A stretch of 64,000 nt of DNA from an uncultured Collinsella sp. (GTDB lineage Bacteria > Actinomycetota > Coriobacteriia > Coriobacteriales > Coriobacteriaceae): the NCBI GenBank assembly GCA_902494555.1, contig CABUTR010000003.1, positions 40,958-104,957 on the forward strand, read 5' to 3'. Each line of letters begins with the position of its first letter. Within the stretch, counting starts at the first letter, position 1. The notes below the pieces were generated by a model. It searched no databases, was not told the DNA's origin, and worked only from the letters and a program-made list of their open reading frames with translations. This document shows, in pieces, positions 41,467-50,297 of the stretch. Made by a program: the position numbers and the translations under genes.

Positions 41467-43316
41467 GAAAGATCACTCTCCGTATAGGTTCTTTGGTATC
41501 CGAGCAAATATAGGCATATCCCAACGATTATAGAGGATAGGGTTCCCGCAACCGCCGCCTTGGCGACGACCGCGGCTGCAAGGCTGGCAATTTCCATATG
41601 GTGTGCAAGACAAGACGCCGCTGCGCAGCCGATGCCGGTGACAGCGATGGCGGCGATTGCGGCAAGGTTTGAGCCCTGATCGGCACGCTTGGCATGGGCA
41701 TTGAGCAGCGCGGATGACGCTGCGGCAGTTGCCGCGACCAGCACAAAGGCAGCCCAAAGGAGCGGGTCTTCCAGCGCTGCGGCAACGTTACCGAGCCCCA
41801 GCACGCCTCCGGCTGAAAGCGCGACCGTGGCCAGACGGGCAAAAAGCACGCCCATGCCCGTTGCCGCGGCGGCGCTTGCCGGGCCGAGCCAAAATGACGC
41901 GACGCCGGCGGCGACCCCAGCTGCCAGGAAGGTATTGCCAGTCAGACAGCCAAGCGCGAGTGCACAGGTGAGCGCGGCGCTCGCGGCAGCCTCGGTGCGA
42001 CCCCAGGCGATCCACCAACCGGACATGGCAGCGGCAAAGATCACCGCGACGGGCAACATCGACAGGATGCCCTGCGCCTGCATGGTGGCGTTGGCCATGA
42101 GCACCAAAAAGCCCACGGCCGAGATGGCCGAGCCAATCTGCGGTGCCAAGCCGGCTGCCGCGCCAATAGCGATAGCCGCGACGACCAACCCGGGAAGCGC
42201 CGCGACCCCGGCCGTTTGCATCAGCAAAAAGCTAAAGGTGCCGCACGTTAGCGCCGAGATAGCGCGCATGGTGTAGTCGCGCGCATGGCTCCAGCGCGTG
42301 CCCGCCCAGCCGAGTGCGGGGTCGACCTCGATGGCGTCGTCCTCGTAGTGCGACGGCTCGATATCGTTGAGCTCCTGCTCGTCATCCGAAAGCTCGCTAA
42401 CCATTTGCTCCAGACTGCGACGGCCCTCGCGCACGCTGCCCAGACCGGCAAGGAGTTGGTCGCAAAATGCCTCGATGCTGTTGGGGCGGTCCTGCGGCAT
42501 GGGGGAGAGCGCGCTCATGAGCGCGGCCTCGGCTCCCGGGGGAAAGTGTGGTATCAGCTCGCTGGGATAGGTGGCGCCGCCGATGATGCGGTCGAGCGAG
42601 TCGGCGGGCGTGGCCGCCATAAAGGGAGCGCTGCCGCACAAGCCCTCATAGATAACGCAGGCAAGGGCAAAGACATCGGCGCGTTCGTCGACCGTGCCGG
42701 TCTCGATATCGAGCTGCTCGGGCGGCATGTAGCCGATGGTGCCGCCGCGCGAGCCGCCAAAGCCACCGGCGGACGACAGTCGCGCCATGCCAAAGTCGGT
42801 GAGCTTTACATTGCCCGAGTGGTCGATGAGCACGTTGGCGGGCTTAATGTCCAGGTGGAGTACGCCATTGCTATGGGCGAAGGTGAGCGCCTGGCCCAGG
42901 GCATCGGCAATGGCCGCGGCCTCGTCAAAGGTGAACGAGTGGCCGTCCACGCGATGCAAAAACTCGGCCAACGACATACCGTCGACATACTCCATGACCA
43001 GGTAGGCATAGGCGGTGTCGTGCGTAAAGTCGATGACCTGCACGATATTGGGATGTTGAAGCATGGCGGCAGTGTGCGCCTCGCGCAGGACATCCATGAT
43101 GTCGCTGGCGGGCATGCCGGCGCCGTTGATAAGGGGGATGCGCTTAATGGCGACGCGTCGGCGCAGGTGCGTGTCGCGGCAAATCTCGATGGAGCCAAAA
43201 CCGCCGGTCGCAAGTGTCTCGAGCGGCTGGTACCGCTTGAGCAGCTCGCGAGAGCTGGTGCCCTCCAAAGGAACGTCCGGCGAGAACCGGGCGGTATGTT
43301 GCGAGAAAAGCGGCAT
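41463..43316 (-). CDS. Ser/Thr protein kinase with polytopic C-terminus
   Basis: A 617-residue membrane kinase that heads the operon (PknA position). The kinase domain covers about 25-290: G-G-F-G-S-I loop, A-I-K-R lysine, catalytic loop written H-L-D-I-K-P-A-N instead of H-R-D, and T-D-F-G. Loss of the Arg before the catalytic Asp suggests activation without activation-loop phosphorylation (an RD-less kinase). A cytoplasmic linker is followed by about eight Ala/Leu-rich helices (350-610) instead of PASTA repeats. Its outer signal, if any, must act within the membrane. ATG 43316 is chosen over TTG 43322 for the GAGGG site. Confidence 0.9.
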   Translation of the reverse strand: MPLFSQHTARFSPDVPLEGTSSRELLKRYQPLETLATGGFGSIEICRDTHLRRRVAIKRIPLINGAGMPASDIMDVLREAHTAAMLQHPNIVQVIDFTHDTAYAYLVMEYVDGMSLAEFLHRVDGHSFTFDEAAAIADALGQALTFAHSNGVLHLDIKPANVLIDHSGNVKLTDFGMARLSSAGGFGGSRGGTIGYMPPEQLDIETGTVDERADVFALACVIYEGLCGSAPFMAATPADSLDRIIGGATYPSELIPHFPPGAEAALMSALSPMPQDRPNSIEAFCDQLLAGLGSVREGRRSLEQMVSELSDDEQELNDIEPSHYEDDAIEVDPALGWAGTRWSHARDYTMRAISALTCGTFSFLLMQTAGVAALPGLVVAAIAIGAAAGLAPQIGSAISAVGFLVLMANATMQAQGILSMLPVAVIFAAAMSGWWIAWGRTEAAASAALTCALALGCLTGNTFLAAGVAAGVASFWLGPASAAAATGMGVLFARLATVALSAGGVLGLGNVAAALEDPLLWAAFVLVAATAAASSALLNAHAKRADQGSNLAAIAAIAVTGIGCAAASCLAHHMEIASLAAAVVAKAAVAGTLSSIIVGICLYLLGYQRTYTESDLS

Positions 43317-43460
43317 GGCCAACCCTCGTGCGTTTAAAGTTCGTTTGCGAGTGGCGGGCGCGGAGCCGAGCCGTTCGCGGTGGCATAGATGCTGCTAGTG
43401 TAGCACGCTCGGGTGCATGGGGAGGATAGCGGGATGCGAGGCTGCCTGTCTGGTTTGGCC

Positions 43461-44177
43461 TTAGCGCTTCTTCCTGTTCTTCTTCTGCTTGCGCTGCTTG
43501 CCTTTGGTCTCCTGGGGCTTGTCGCCCTGCTTGGCCTCGGCGGCGGCCTTCTCGGCCTTCATCTTCTTGCGTTTGGTCTCGATGCGGAGTTTTTTGTTGA
43601 TGCGCGCCTTGAGGAAGGAGCCAAACTGCTCGGCATCGCCACGGATGAAGGTGTCCTTGGGGATCGTCACGCCCTGGTCGGCGAACATGGCCACAAAGAT
43701 GCGCTCGCCGTCGAGTACGTGGTCGAGCTTCTCAAACGGGAAGAACTGCGACTTGCCGCTCTTGCCCCAGACCATCAGACCGTCTTCGTTGGCGGCGACG
43801 CGGCGATAGCGGCCGCCCATGGACTCGTCGGCCTCGACGGCATCGATAAAGTCGCGGGCAAGCGTGTGGTGGAGGTTCTTGCTCCACCAGGCCAAAAAGG
43901 CGCCGAACACGATCAGCACGACGCCGAACTTGATCCAGCTGCCGCCGGCCACCAGCATGCCGATGCCGAGCAGCGCGGCAATTGCCGCGGCGACATACAG
44001 CGAGCCGCGACGCCTGGGCGAGGCGACCAGGCGGGCGAAGTCGGTGACGAGGTCGTTTTCGTACTGATACTCGTTGAGGTACAGAATGCCGTCATCGGCC
44101 GCGGCCTGCGCCTCGAGCGCGACCTCGACCTGGTCGGCTGCTTCGGAGGGAACGAGGTTGCTCTCTGCATCTGCCAT
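43461..44177 (-). CDS. YcxB-like membrane protein
   Basis: A 238-residue protein with two adjacent transmembrane helices at about 58-95 and a C-terminal YcxB-type domain: L-M-V-W-G-K-S-G-K-S-Q-F-F-P-F-E-K-L and V-T-I-P-K-D-T-F-I-R-G are the recognisable segments, as in the B. subtilis YcxB family of unknown function. It ends in a strongly basic tail (last 45 residues nearly half Lys/Arg). Transcribed away from dnaX, 138 bases downstream of the kinase operon head. Confidence 0.75.
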   Translation of the reverse strand: MADAESNLVPSEAADQVEVALEAQAAADDGILYLNEYQYENDLVTDFARLVASPRRRGSLYVAAAIAALLGIGMLVAGGSWIKFGVVLIVFGAFLAWWSKNLHHTLARDFIDAVEADESMGGRYRRVAANEDGLMVWGKSGKSQFFPFEKLDHVLDGERIFVAMFADQGVTIPKDTFIRGDAEQFGSFLKARINKKLRIETKRKKMKAEKAAAEAKQGDKPQETKGKQRKQKKNRKKR

Positions 44178-44293
44178 GCTCTTTGGACTCCTATCGCGGC
44201 GGGCTCGCCGTACGGGTTATTATGGAATGCAGTATGCCGTGCGACCGCATGGCCGCCGCGGCAACAAGACTCAGTATACCCGGGGGAGCACCC

Positions 44294-46795
44294 ATGGAAT
44301 CGTTGTACCGAAAGTATCGCCCGCTCACCTTCGACTCCGTGGTGGGCCAGCAGCATATCGTCTCGACGCTCGAGCACGCCATCACCGAGGGACGCCTGTC
44401 CCACGCCTACCTGTTCTGTGGACCGCGCGGCACGGGCAAGACCACCATGGCGCGCATCCTTGCCAAGGCGCTGCTGTGCCGCAATGCCGAGGCGGCGCGC
44501 GCCGAGGGTGCAAGCGGCTGCATGCCCGACGGTACTTGCGAGGAGTGCGAGCTCATCGCCGAGGGTAACCACCCCGATGTTTACGAGCTCGATGCCGCCT
44601 CCCGCACGGGCGTGGACAATGTGCGCGAGGAAATTATCAACTCCGTCAACTTTGCCCCGGTGCGCGGCAAGTACAAGATTTATATCATCGACGAGGTCCA
44701 CATGCTCACGACGGCGGCGTTCAACGCGCTGCTCAAGACGCTTGAGGAGCCGCCGGCGCACGTGATCTTTGTGCTGTGCACCACCGACCCGCAAAAGATT
44801 CTGGAGACCATCCTCTCGCGCTGCCAGCGTTTCGATTTCCATCGCATCGGCAACGAGGATATTGAGCATCGCCTGGCATACGTGTGCGAGCAGGAGGGCT
44901 TCGATTACGACGACGAGGCGCTGGCTATCGTGGCGCGCCATGCCAAGGGCGGCATGCGCGACGCGTTGTCCACGCTGGAGCAACTGAGTGTCTTTGGCAA
45001 CGGTTCTGTGCATGCGGACGACGCCCGCTCGCTTTTAGGCGAGGTTTCGGACCAGATCCTGGGCGAGTTTGCCCGCGCCATTGCCGATCGCGATGTTGCC
45101 GAGCTCTATGGACTGATCCGTGCGCAGGTCGAGGAAGGAAACGACCTGCTGGAGCTGACGCGCGACCTGGTGGCGCACGTGCGCGACGTGTATGTTGCCT
45201 GCGTTGCCGGCGCCCGTGCCGAGTTGTTTGAGGGCGGTGCTGAGCAGGCCGAGGCGCTTGCTGCCGAGGCCGCTGCCTTTGGCGAGCATCCTGCCGACCG
45301 CCTGGCCCGTGTGCTGACGGTGCTCGACGATGCCGCACTGGAGATGAGGGGCGCGAGCGACGTGCGCCTGGTGCTCGAGATCGCCTGCACGCGCCTGGCA
45401 CGTCCCGAGGCCGATTTAACGATTGAGGCATTGGCCGAGCGCGTGGCTCGCTTGGAGGCCATGGTTGCCAACAGCGCCGTGCCGGCGAGCGTGGCTGCTG
45501 CTCAGGCCGCCGCGCCTGCAGCATCCGTACCCGCTGCTGCCCAACAGCCGACGCTCATTTCGGGCGCTCGTGCTGCCGCTCCGGCGGCATCCGCTGCCCC
45601 CGCTGCTACGTCCGCGCGCCAGGGCGGTATGCCTTGGGACCGTGGTGCTGCCGTTCCGGCTGCCCAGCCGGCGTCTCGTGCTGCGTCCGCACCGGCGTCC
45701 AAGCCTGCGGCGTCCGCGCCCCAGCCCGCCGCTGCCCCGGCTCCCGCACCTGCCGCCGTGCCGGCACCTAAGCCCCAGCCCAACACTGCCGCTCAGGTTG
45801 CTGCCGCCGGTGCTGCCGAGACGCCCGCGGTCGAGGATGCCGGAGAGCTGCAGCGCAAATGGGCCGAGGTTGTCGAGCGTGTCAAGGCGCGTCAGGCTTC
45901 CTACGCAGGGCTTTTGCTCAACGCCCGCGCCACGGCCGACGACGGCTCCAAGCTCACGGTCTCGTTCCCCGCGGGCTCGACCTTTGCCATCAAGATGCTC
46001 GGTCGCGCCGATACGCAGTCGGTGGTCCTGCCGACGGTCTGCGCGGTCTTCGGTCGTCGCACCGTCGACTACGTCCTGGATGGAGGTGGCACGCCGGCTC
46101 CTCAACATGAGGAGCATTCTCCATCTGCACGGGCTGCGGCATCTGCGGACCCGCAGCCCGTGTCCTCGGCGGCCCCTGTATCCTCGAGCGCCAGCGCGCC
46201 GCAGCAGCAAGCGGCACCGGTAGCGGCATCGACCCCGTCGGCGCCTAAGCCAACCGCGGCCAAATCGGCTGCTTCGGTCCCCGTGCCCAAGCCTGCCGCT
46301 GCGCCTGCGCCCAAGTCATCTGACCTGGGCAAGGCCCCCTGGCTGCGCTCGGACAACCCTGCCGGTGCTCCCGCCACGGGCAAGCTCCCGACTGAGCCTG
46401 CGCCCCGCGCGCCCGAGCGTGCGTCCGCTCCCAAGGCTCAGCCGTCCGCGCAGTCTGCACCGTGGGAATCCGAGCGGGTGCCCTACGACGATGCCATGGT
46501 CGCCGGTTTTGCCGCCGATGCGGGCGGGGACGATCTGTCTCCGTTCGACGCGCCGGCCACGGCGTCCGCGCCCAAGCCCGCCGCAGCGGCTGCGGCTCCC
46601 ACGGTCCCCGCAACCGCGACGTCTGCCCCCGCCGGCGACGACGCCCCCGCAGCTCCCTGGGAGTCCAACCCCGGTGCGGGCAGCCCCTTCGGCCATCAGG
46701 GCGCAGCCCCGAGCATCCCGCAGACCGAGGACGAGGCTAAAGCCCTCATCCGCAGCGTCTTCGGTCAGTCCACCATCTTCAAGCCGGTGGAGTAG
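44294..46795 (+). CDS. dnaX: DNA polymerase III subunits gamma and tau
   Basis: Clamp-loader ATPase of 833 residues. The N-terminal AAA+ part has Y-R-K-Y-R-P, Walker A G-P-R-G-T-G-K-T-T, a zinc site (C-x8-plus, C-E-E-C), I-I-D-E-V-H-M-L and S-R-C-Q-R-F. Domain III and a tau-like C-terminus follow. Residues about 385-470 and 600-790 are long Ala/Pro/Ser-rich linkers containing five short repeats of a P-W-motif (M-P-W-D-R, A-P-W-L-R, A-P-W-E-S twice), unusual for the family and possibly partner-binding sites. No A-rich slippery frameshift site was seen. Downstream, ybaB and recR complete the common dnaX-ybaB-recR order. Confidence 0.95.
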   Translation: MESLYRKYRPLTFDSVVGQQHIVSTLEHAITEGRLSHAYLFCGPRGTGKTTMARILAKALLCRNAEAARAEGASGCMPDGTCEECELIAEGNHPDVYELDAASRTGVDNVREEIINSVNFAPVRGKYKIYIIDEVHMLTTAAFNALLKTLEEPPAHVIFVLCTTDPQKILETILSRCQRFDFHRIGNEDIEHRLAYVCEQEGFDYDDEALAIVARHAKGGMRDALSTLEQLSVFGNGSVHADDARSLLGEVSDQILGEFARAIADRDVAELYGLIRAQVEEGNDLLELTRDLVAHVRDVYVACVAGARAELFEGGAEQAEALAAEAAAFGEHPADRLARVLTVLDDAALEMRGASDVRLVLEIACTRLARPEADLTIEALAERVARLEAMVANSAVPASVAAAQAAAPAASVPAAAQQPTLISGARAAAPAASAAPAATSARQGGMPWDRGAAVPAAQPASRAASAPASKPAASAPQPAAAPAPAPAAVPAPKPQPNTAAQVAAAGAAETPAVEDAGELQRKWAEVVERVKARQASYAGLLLNARATADDGSKLTVSFPAGSTFAIKMLGRADTQSVVLPTVCAVFGRRTVDYVLDGGGTPAPQHEEHSPSARAAASADPQPVSSAAPVSSSASAPQQQAAPVAASTPSAPKPTAAKSAASVPVPKPAAAPAPKSSDLGKAPWLRSDNPAGAPATGKLPTEPAPRAPERASAPKAQPSAQSAPWESERVPYDDAMVAGFAADAGGDDLSPFDAPATASAPKPAAAAAAPTVPATATSAPAGDDAPAAPWESNPGAGSPFGHQGAAPSIPQTEDEAKALIRSVFGQSTIFKPVE

Positions 46796-46849
46796 CTGTA
46801 CAGGCGGGTATACTGCTCAAGAAGAGACGTCTTTGAACGGAGCGAGCTT

Positions 46850-47110
46850 ATGATGTGGGAATATGTCCGCCTTGAGGACGATACGCAAGTGTCGTATTCC
46901 GAAGTCCGTGAGGACAACACGGTGAAGGTTGTTGTGGAGCGCCCACGCGATTGGGGTTTTGACACGGCGGAGTGCATCTTGCCGGCATTCAATTGGGTGT
47001 CGCACGAGGGCTTTAGCGAAGCAGACCTCAAAGAACTCGATGATTTTGTACGCAACAACGCCCCGCTCATCTTGCGTTTTGCTTACGAAGGCGGACGGGT
47101 CTATGCCTAG
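46850..47110 (+). CDS. Small protein upstream-coupled to a DUF4160 gene
   Basis: An 86-residue acidic cytoplasmic protein (W-E-Y-V-R-L-E-D-D, F-S-E-A-D-L-K-E-L-D-D-F-V). No named family, but small proteins of this size and fold prediction commonly precede DUF4160 genes, in toxin-antitoxin-like pairs. Its last eight bases overlap the start of that gene, a sign of coupled translation. ATG 46850 or 46853 could be used. Confidence 0.7.
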   Translation: MMWEYVRLEDDTQVSYSEVREDNTVKVVVERPRDWGFDTAECILPAFNWVSHEGFSEADLKELDDFVRNNAPLILRFAYEGGRVYA

Positions 47111-47376
47111 TCTTTTCCGACTCGGGCCGTACATCATCTTCTTCAGGACGGGGGGAGAACGGCGAGCCCGTCCATGTTCATATCGCGGTCAAGCGCCCCA
47201 CCGCCGAGGCGACCAAGATATGGCTTACCCGCTCCGGCGGATGCAAGCTGGCCCATAACAAGGGCGATATTCCTGCTCGGGATTTACGCGATATCATGCA
47301 GTTTGTTTCATCTAACCATGCGCTGATTTGCAAACGTTGGAAAGAAACAACTGGCGGGCTATCGTTCTACTGTTGA
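47103..47376 (+). pseudogene. DUF4160-type gene with a G-run frameshift
   Basis: The start M-P-S-L-F-R-L-G-P-Y-I-I-F-F-R and the later E-N-G-E-P-V-H-V-H-I, A-T-K-I-W-L-T-R-S-G-G-C, I-P-A-R-D-L-R-D-I-M and C-K-R-W-K-E are the whole length of a DUF4160 protein, but the second part is in another frame. The shift lies in a run of six G (47150-47155); one extra base accounts for it. So either a recent inactivation, a phase-variable run, a sequencing error or a programmed frameshift. The 3' end overlaps the convergent gene at 47367 by 10 bases. Confidence 0.8.
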
Positions 47377-47876
47377 GAGTCGCTCGCCGGGCTTAGGATC
47401 CCCAGCTCTTTAGGGGTTTTGTCCGGGCGCATCTGTATTTCGGACATGTGTAATGTGGTGCCGCGTATATCGCATTCGAGTAGACAGGTACGTGACGGTC
47501 GGCCTAGGATGCTGAGGTCGATACGATACGTTGCATGGCTGTCCGTGTACTCGACTTGCTCGGCGCTGACGGTTGCTCCGATTGTCGAGAAAACGCCTAG
47601 TTCGGCATCGACAATCTTGGAGTTCTTTATCTTGACCTTGAACTCTTGGTAGAGGGATGGGCTGTTGTAGTAAACGGTTCGGGTTCCGTCGGTGCACTCA
47701 TCGGTCGCTTCCCATTTGACGACGGGCTGGTCCGAGCTGGCTACCAGCAATTCTGCTCCAAAGGCTATAGCATGGGTGATGACAACCAGCAACGCCCAGC
47801 CGACAAAGAGATAGAGAACCACATATGCAACGGGGTGTTTTGAGCGGATGTTTTGGAGCGCGTCGGGGGCATTCAT
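47367..47876 (-). CDS. Membrane-anchored protein, unknown function
   Basis: A 169-residue protein with a short cytoplasmic start, one transmembrane helix at about 16-38 and an outer domain containing three cysteines (one near 61, then C-L-L-E-C). No family recognised. Size and layout recall the paralogous pair at 1365-3214 but I see no sequence similarity. GGAGGTGCCCC precedes ATG 47876. The 340-base gap to ybaB holds nothing that I can name. Confidence 0.65.
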   Translation of the reverse strand: MNAPDALQNIRSKHPVAYVVLYLFVGWALLVVITHAIAFGAELLVASSDQPVVKWEATDECTDGTRTVYYNSPSLYQEFKVKIKNSKIVDAELGVFSTIGATVSAEQVEYTDSHATYRIDLSILGRPSRTCLLECDIRGTTLHMSEIQMRPDKTPKELGILSPASDSQQ

Positions 47877-48216
47877 GGGGCACCTCCAAATTGCTATCTA
47901 TGGCAATCAAATTATACCTCGCCGTCATGAGCGCCACCTCGAGTAGAGGCTCGGTATTTAGCCATTTAGTGGTACGCGCTAAATGTCGGATTCCGGCTCT
48001 GCAAGAATTAGCTTTCAATATTATGCAGATGCGAATTATTCAACTTTGCATAATCTATGGGTGCGGCTTGCGCTCCAGGACATGTATATCGACTGAGGTA
48101 ACACGTCCGCCCCGCTCGCTGGCCTCGCGCCGTGGTACGATTTTTGAGTTTGAAAGTCCCGCCGTGCTCCGGCTGCCCTTGCAGCTCGGCGTGCGGCCGC
48201 ACGTAAAGGAGCCATC

Positions 48217-48537
48217 ATGGCCGGTATGAACATGCAGCAGATGATGAAGCAGGCTCGCAAGATGCAGGAGCAGCTTGCCGCCGCGCAGGAGAACCTCAAG
48301 TCCCAGACCGTCGACGCCTCTGCCGGCGGCGGCATGGTCAAGGTGACCGTTAACGGCGAGATGGAGCTCGTCAACCTCACCATCGATCCCGATGCCCTCG
48401 ATCCCGAGGACGTCGATATGCTGCAGGATATGATCATGGCTGCCGTTAACGAGGCCGTCCGCGGCGTCAACGAGCTCGCCAACAAGCAGATGGGCGCCAT
48501 CACCGGCGGCCTCAACATCCCGGGCATGCCGTTCTAA
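48217..48537 (+). CDS. ybaB: YbaB/EbfC nucleoid-associated protein
   Basis: A 106-residue DNA-binding protein, typical length. Coiled N-terminus (M-N-M-Q-Q-M-M-K-Q-A-R-K-M-Q-E) and the family core G-M-V-K-V-T-V-N-G and I-D-P-x-x-L-D-P-E-D. It binds DNA as a dimer and is almost always linked to dnaX and recR, as here. AAAGGAGCC precedes the start. Confidence 0.95.
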   Translation: MAGMNMQQMMKQARKMQEQLAAAQENLKSQTVDASAGGGMVKVTVNGEMELVNLTIDPDALDPEDVDMLQDMIMAAVNEAVRGVNELANKQMGAITGGLNIPGMPF

Positions 48538-48550
48538 GACACGCATATAT

Positions 48551-49147
48551 ATGAGTGCGAATCACAGTCTGCAAAAACTGCTCGATGCGCTGGGCCGTCT
48601 GCCGGGCATTGGTCCCAAGTCGGCCCAGCGCATCGCCTATTACCTGTTGGAGGCCGACGCCGAGGAGGCGCGCCGCCTGGCCGAGGCCATCCTGGAGGTC
48701 AAGCAGGAGGTCCACTTTTGCAGCCGCTGCTTTAACTACGCCACGGCCGACGAGTGCTCCATCTGCCAGGACCCGATGCGCGATACCACTCGCATTTGCG
48801 TGGTGGGCGAGCCGCGCGATGTCCAGGCGATTGAGCGCACGGGCAGCTACCACGGCCTCTACCACGTATTGGGCGGCGTGATCAGTCCCATGGACAAGAT
48901 TGGCCCCGAGCAGCTGCACATTCGAGAGCTGCTGGCACGCTTGGGCCACGAGGACATCCACGAGGTCATCATCGCCACCAACCCCAATATTGAGGGCGAG
49001 ACCACGGCGAGCTATCTGGCCCGTACCATCAAGCCGTTGGGCGTCGAGGTGTCGCGTCTGGCAAGCGGCCTTCCCGTGGGCGGCGACTTGGAGTATGCCG
49101 ACGAGCTTACGCTTGGCCGCGCCATCGAGGCCCGCCGCGCGATTTAG
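48551..49147 (+). CDS. recR: Recombination protein RecR
   Basis: A 198-residue repair protein that acts with RecF and RecO to load RecA at gaps. Visible: helix-hairpin-helix L-P-G-I-G-P-K-S-A-Q-R, zinc finger C-S-R-C ... C-S-I-C, and the Toprim segment I-C-V-V-G-E-P-R-D-V ... A-T-N-P-N-I-E-G-E-T. It follows ybaB after 13 bases. Confidence 0.97.
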   Translation: MSANHSLQKLLDALGRLPGIGPKSAQRIAYYLLEADAEEARRLAEAILEVKQEVHFCSRCFNYATADECSICQDPMRDTTRICVVGEPRDVQAIERTGSYHGLYHVLGGVISPMDKIGPEQLHIRELLARLGHEDIHEVIIATNPNIEGETTASYLARTIKPLGVEVSRLASGLPVGGDLEYADELTLGRAIEARRAI

Positions 49148-49430
49148 GTGGCGCGCCTGCTCCTGCCGTATGTTTTCCTTGCGACGCACGGGGTAGCCAT
49201 AATTTCCCCGTGCGACTGTGATTTTGTTGTGCAACAAAGATGCTTCGTATCCGCTTATCGCATGGATGCTTCCGCTCGCATCCTTAATTTGCCCATTCGT
49301 TGCGCAACCTTTTGGGTTCGCTGATACACTCGAATATGGATTTGAATGAATGCGCCGCTTCTGAGCGGCGTGTTTTTCTTGGAGGAGAACGCATGCGGCC
49401 CGGTGGCACTCAGACAAGCGCGGCGCCGCG

Positions 49431-50297
49431 GTGCGCATGCGACGCCGACTGGGCTTGGCGCCGCGGGCGTACGTGCTGCTGTCGTGCTCGCTGGTGCTGG
49501 TCATGGCTGGCGTTTCTGCCTATGGCATGACCGTGCCGTCCATGATGCAGGCGCATGCCGCACGCGAACCGCGCGTGGGGCATGAGGTCAAAAGTGATCT
49601 GGGTACCACGACTGGATATGCTTGGGCAAGTGTGGTCGGGCATATTGTGTTTGGCACCGACGATGCGGACGGCGCCGAGGCCCCGGACAACGAAGTCACG
49701 CTTGCCAATGGCAAAACCATCGTACTCACCAACACCAAGATCATCGATCGGTTGTCCAACAATAGCGTGGCGGCAACGGTGAATAAGGTCGAGCAGCAGA
49801 AGGAGCAGGACGCCCAGCAGTCCGGAAAGCCCGGTAGCTCGGATACTTCTGGCTCCGGCTCGGATTCGTCGAGTTCGGGCGGCGGCTCTGGGTCGGGTTC
49901 CTCTACCGGAGGGTCTGGAAACGGCGGTTCGACGGGCGGCAACACTGACAACGATGCAAACTCCGGTGGCCTTTCCGCTGCTGAAGAAGAGAGCATTCAC
50001 AGTTGGCTTGTGACCAAGTACAACATGCTCGACGGCTATGTTTCTCGTGCCAATGACGTGGTCTCGACCTATAACTCTACGGGAGATCCCAGGCCGTGCG
50101 ACAGCCTGGTCGGGGAGATGTTTGTCATTCGAGCCGAGTTCGGTCGTCAGACATTCTCGCCCCGGTCAAAGTGGTATCAGCAGTATGCCAATCTGTGGGG
50201 CTGTTACACCAACCTATGCCAATGGGTCGGCCATTACGGCGATGATGACGTCGCGCTCGGTAACTTCAACAATAACGTGGCGGCGCTTGCCCTATGA
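49431..50297 (+). CDS. Secreted or anchored protein with Ser/Gly-rich linker
   Basis: A 288-residue protein: basic start, one hydrophobic segment (about 14-36, signal anchor or signal peptide), a small domain with T-L-A-N-G-K-T-I-V-L-T-N-T-K-I-I-D-R-L, a Gln-rich helix, a linker of about 45 Ser/Gly residues, and a C-terminal helical domain with Trp and Cys residues. No family recognised. The good ribosome site (GGAGGAGAAC, 49381-49390) leads to an ATG (49393) in a different frame, so the GTG 49431 or ATG 49437 start is uncertain. It overlaps the kinase gene that follows by four bases, implying a joint function outside the membrane, perhaps as sensor or wall-binding partner. Confidence 0.7.
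   Translation: MRMRRRLGLAPRAYVLLSCSLVLVMAGVSAYGMTVPSMMQAHAAREPRVGHEVKSDLGTTTGYAWASVVGHIVFGTDDADGAEAPDNEVTLANGKTIVLTNTKIIDRLSNNSVAATVNKVEQQKEQDAQQSGKPGSSDTSGSGSDSSSSGGGSGSGSSTGGSGNGGSTGGNTDNDANSGGLSAAEEESIHSWLVTKYNMLDGYVSRANDVVSTYNSTGDPRPCDSLVGEMFVIRAEFGRQTFSPRSKWYQQYANLWGCYTNLCQWVGHYGDDDVALGNFNNNVAALAL

Noticed and set aside
44294..46795. Programmed frameshift in dnaX producing gamma
   Set aside because: No A-A-A-A-A-A-G-like slippery heptamer with downstream stem was found in the expected region.
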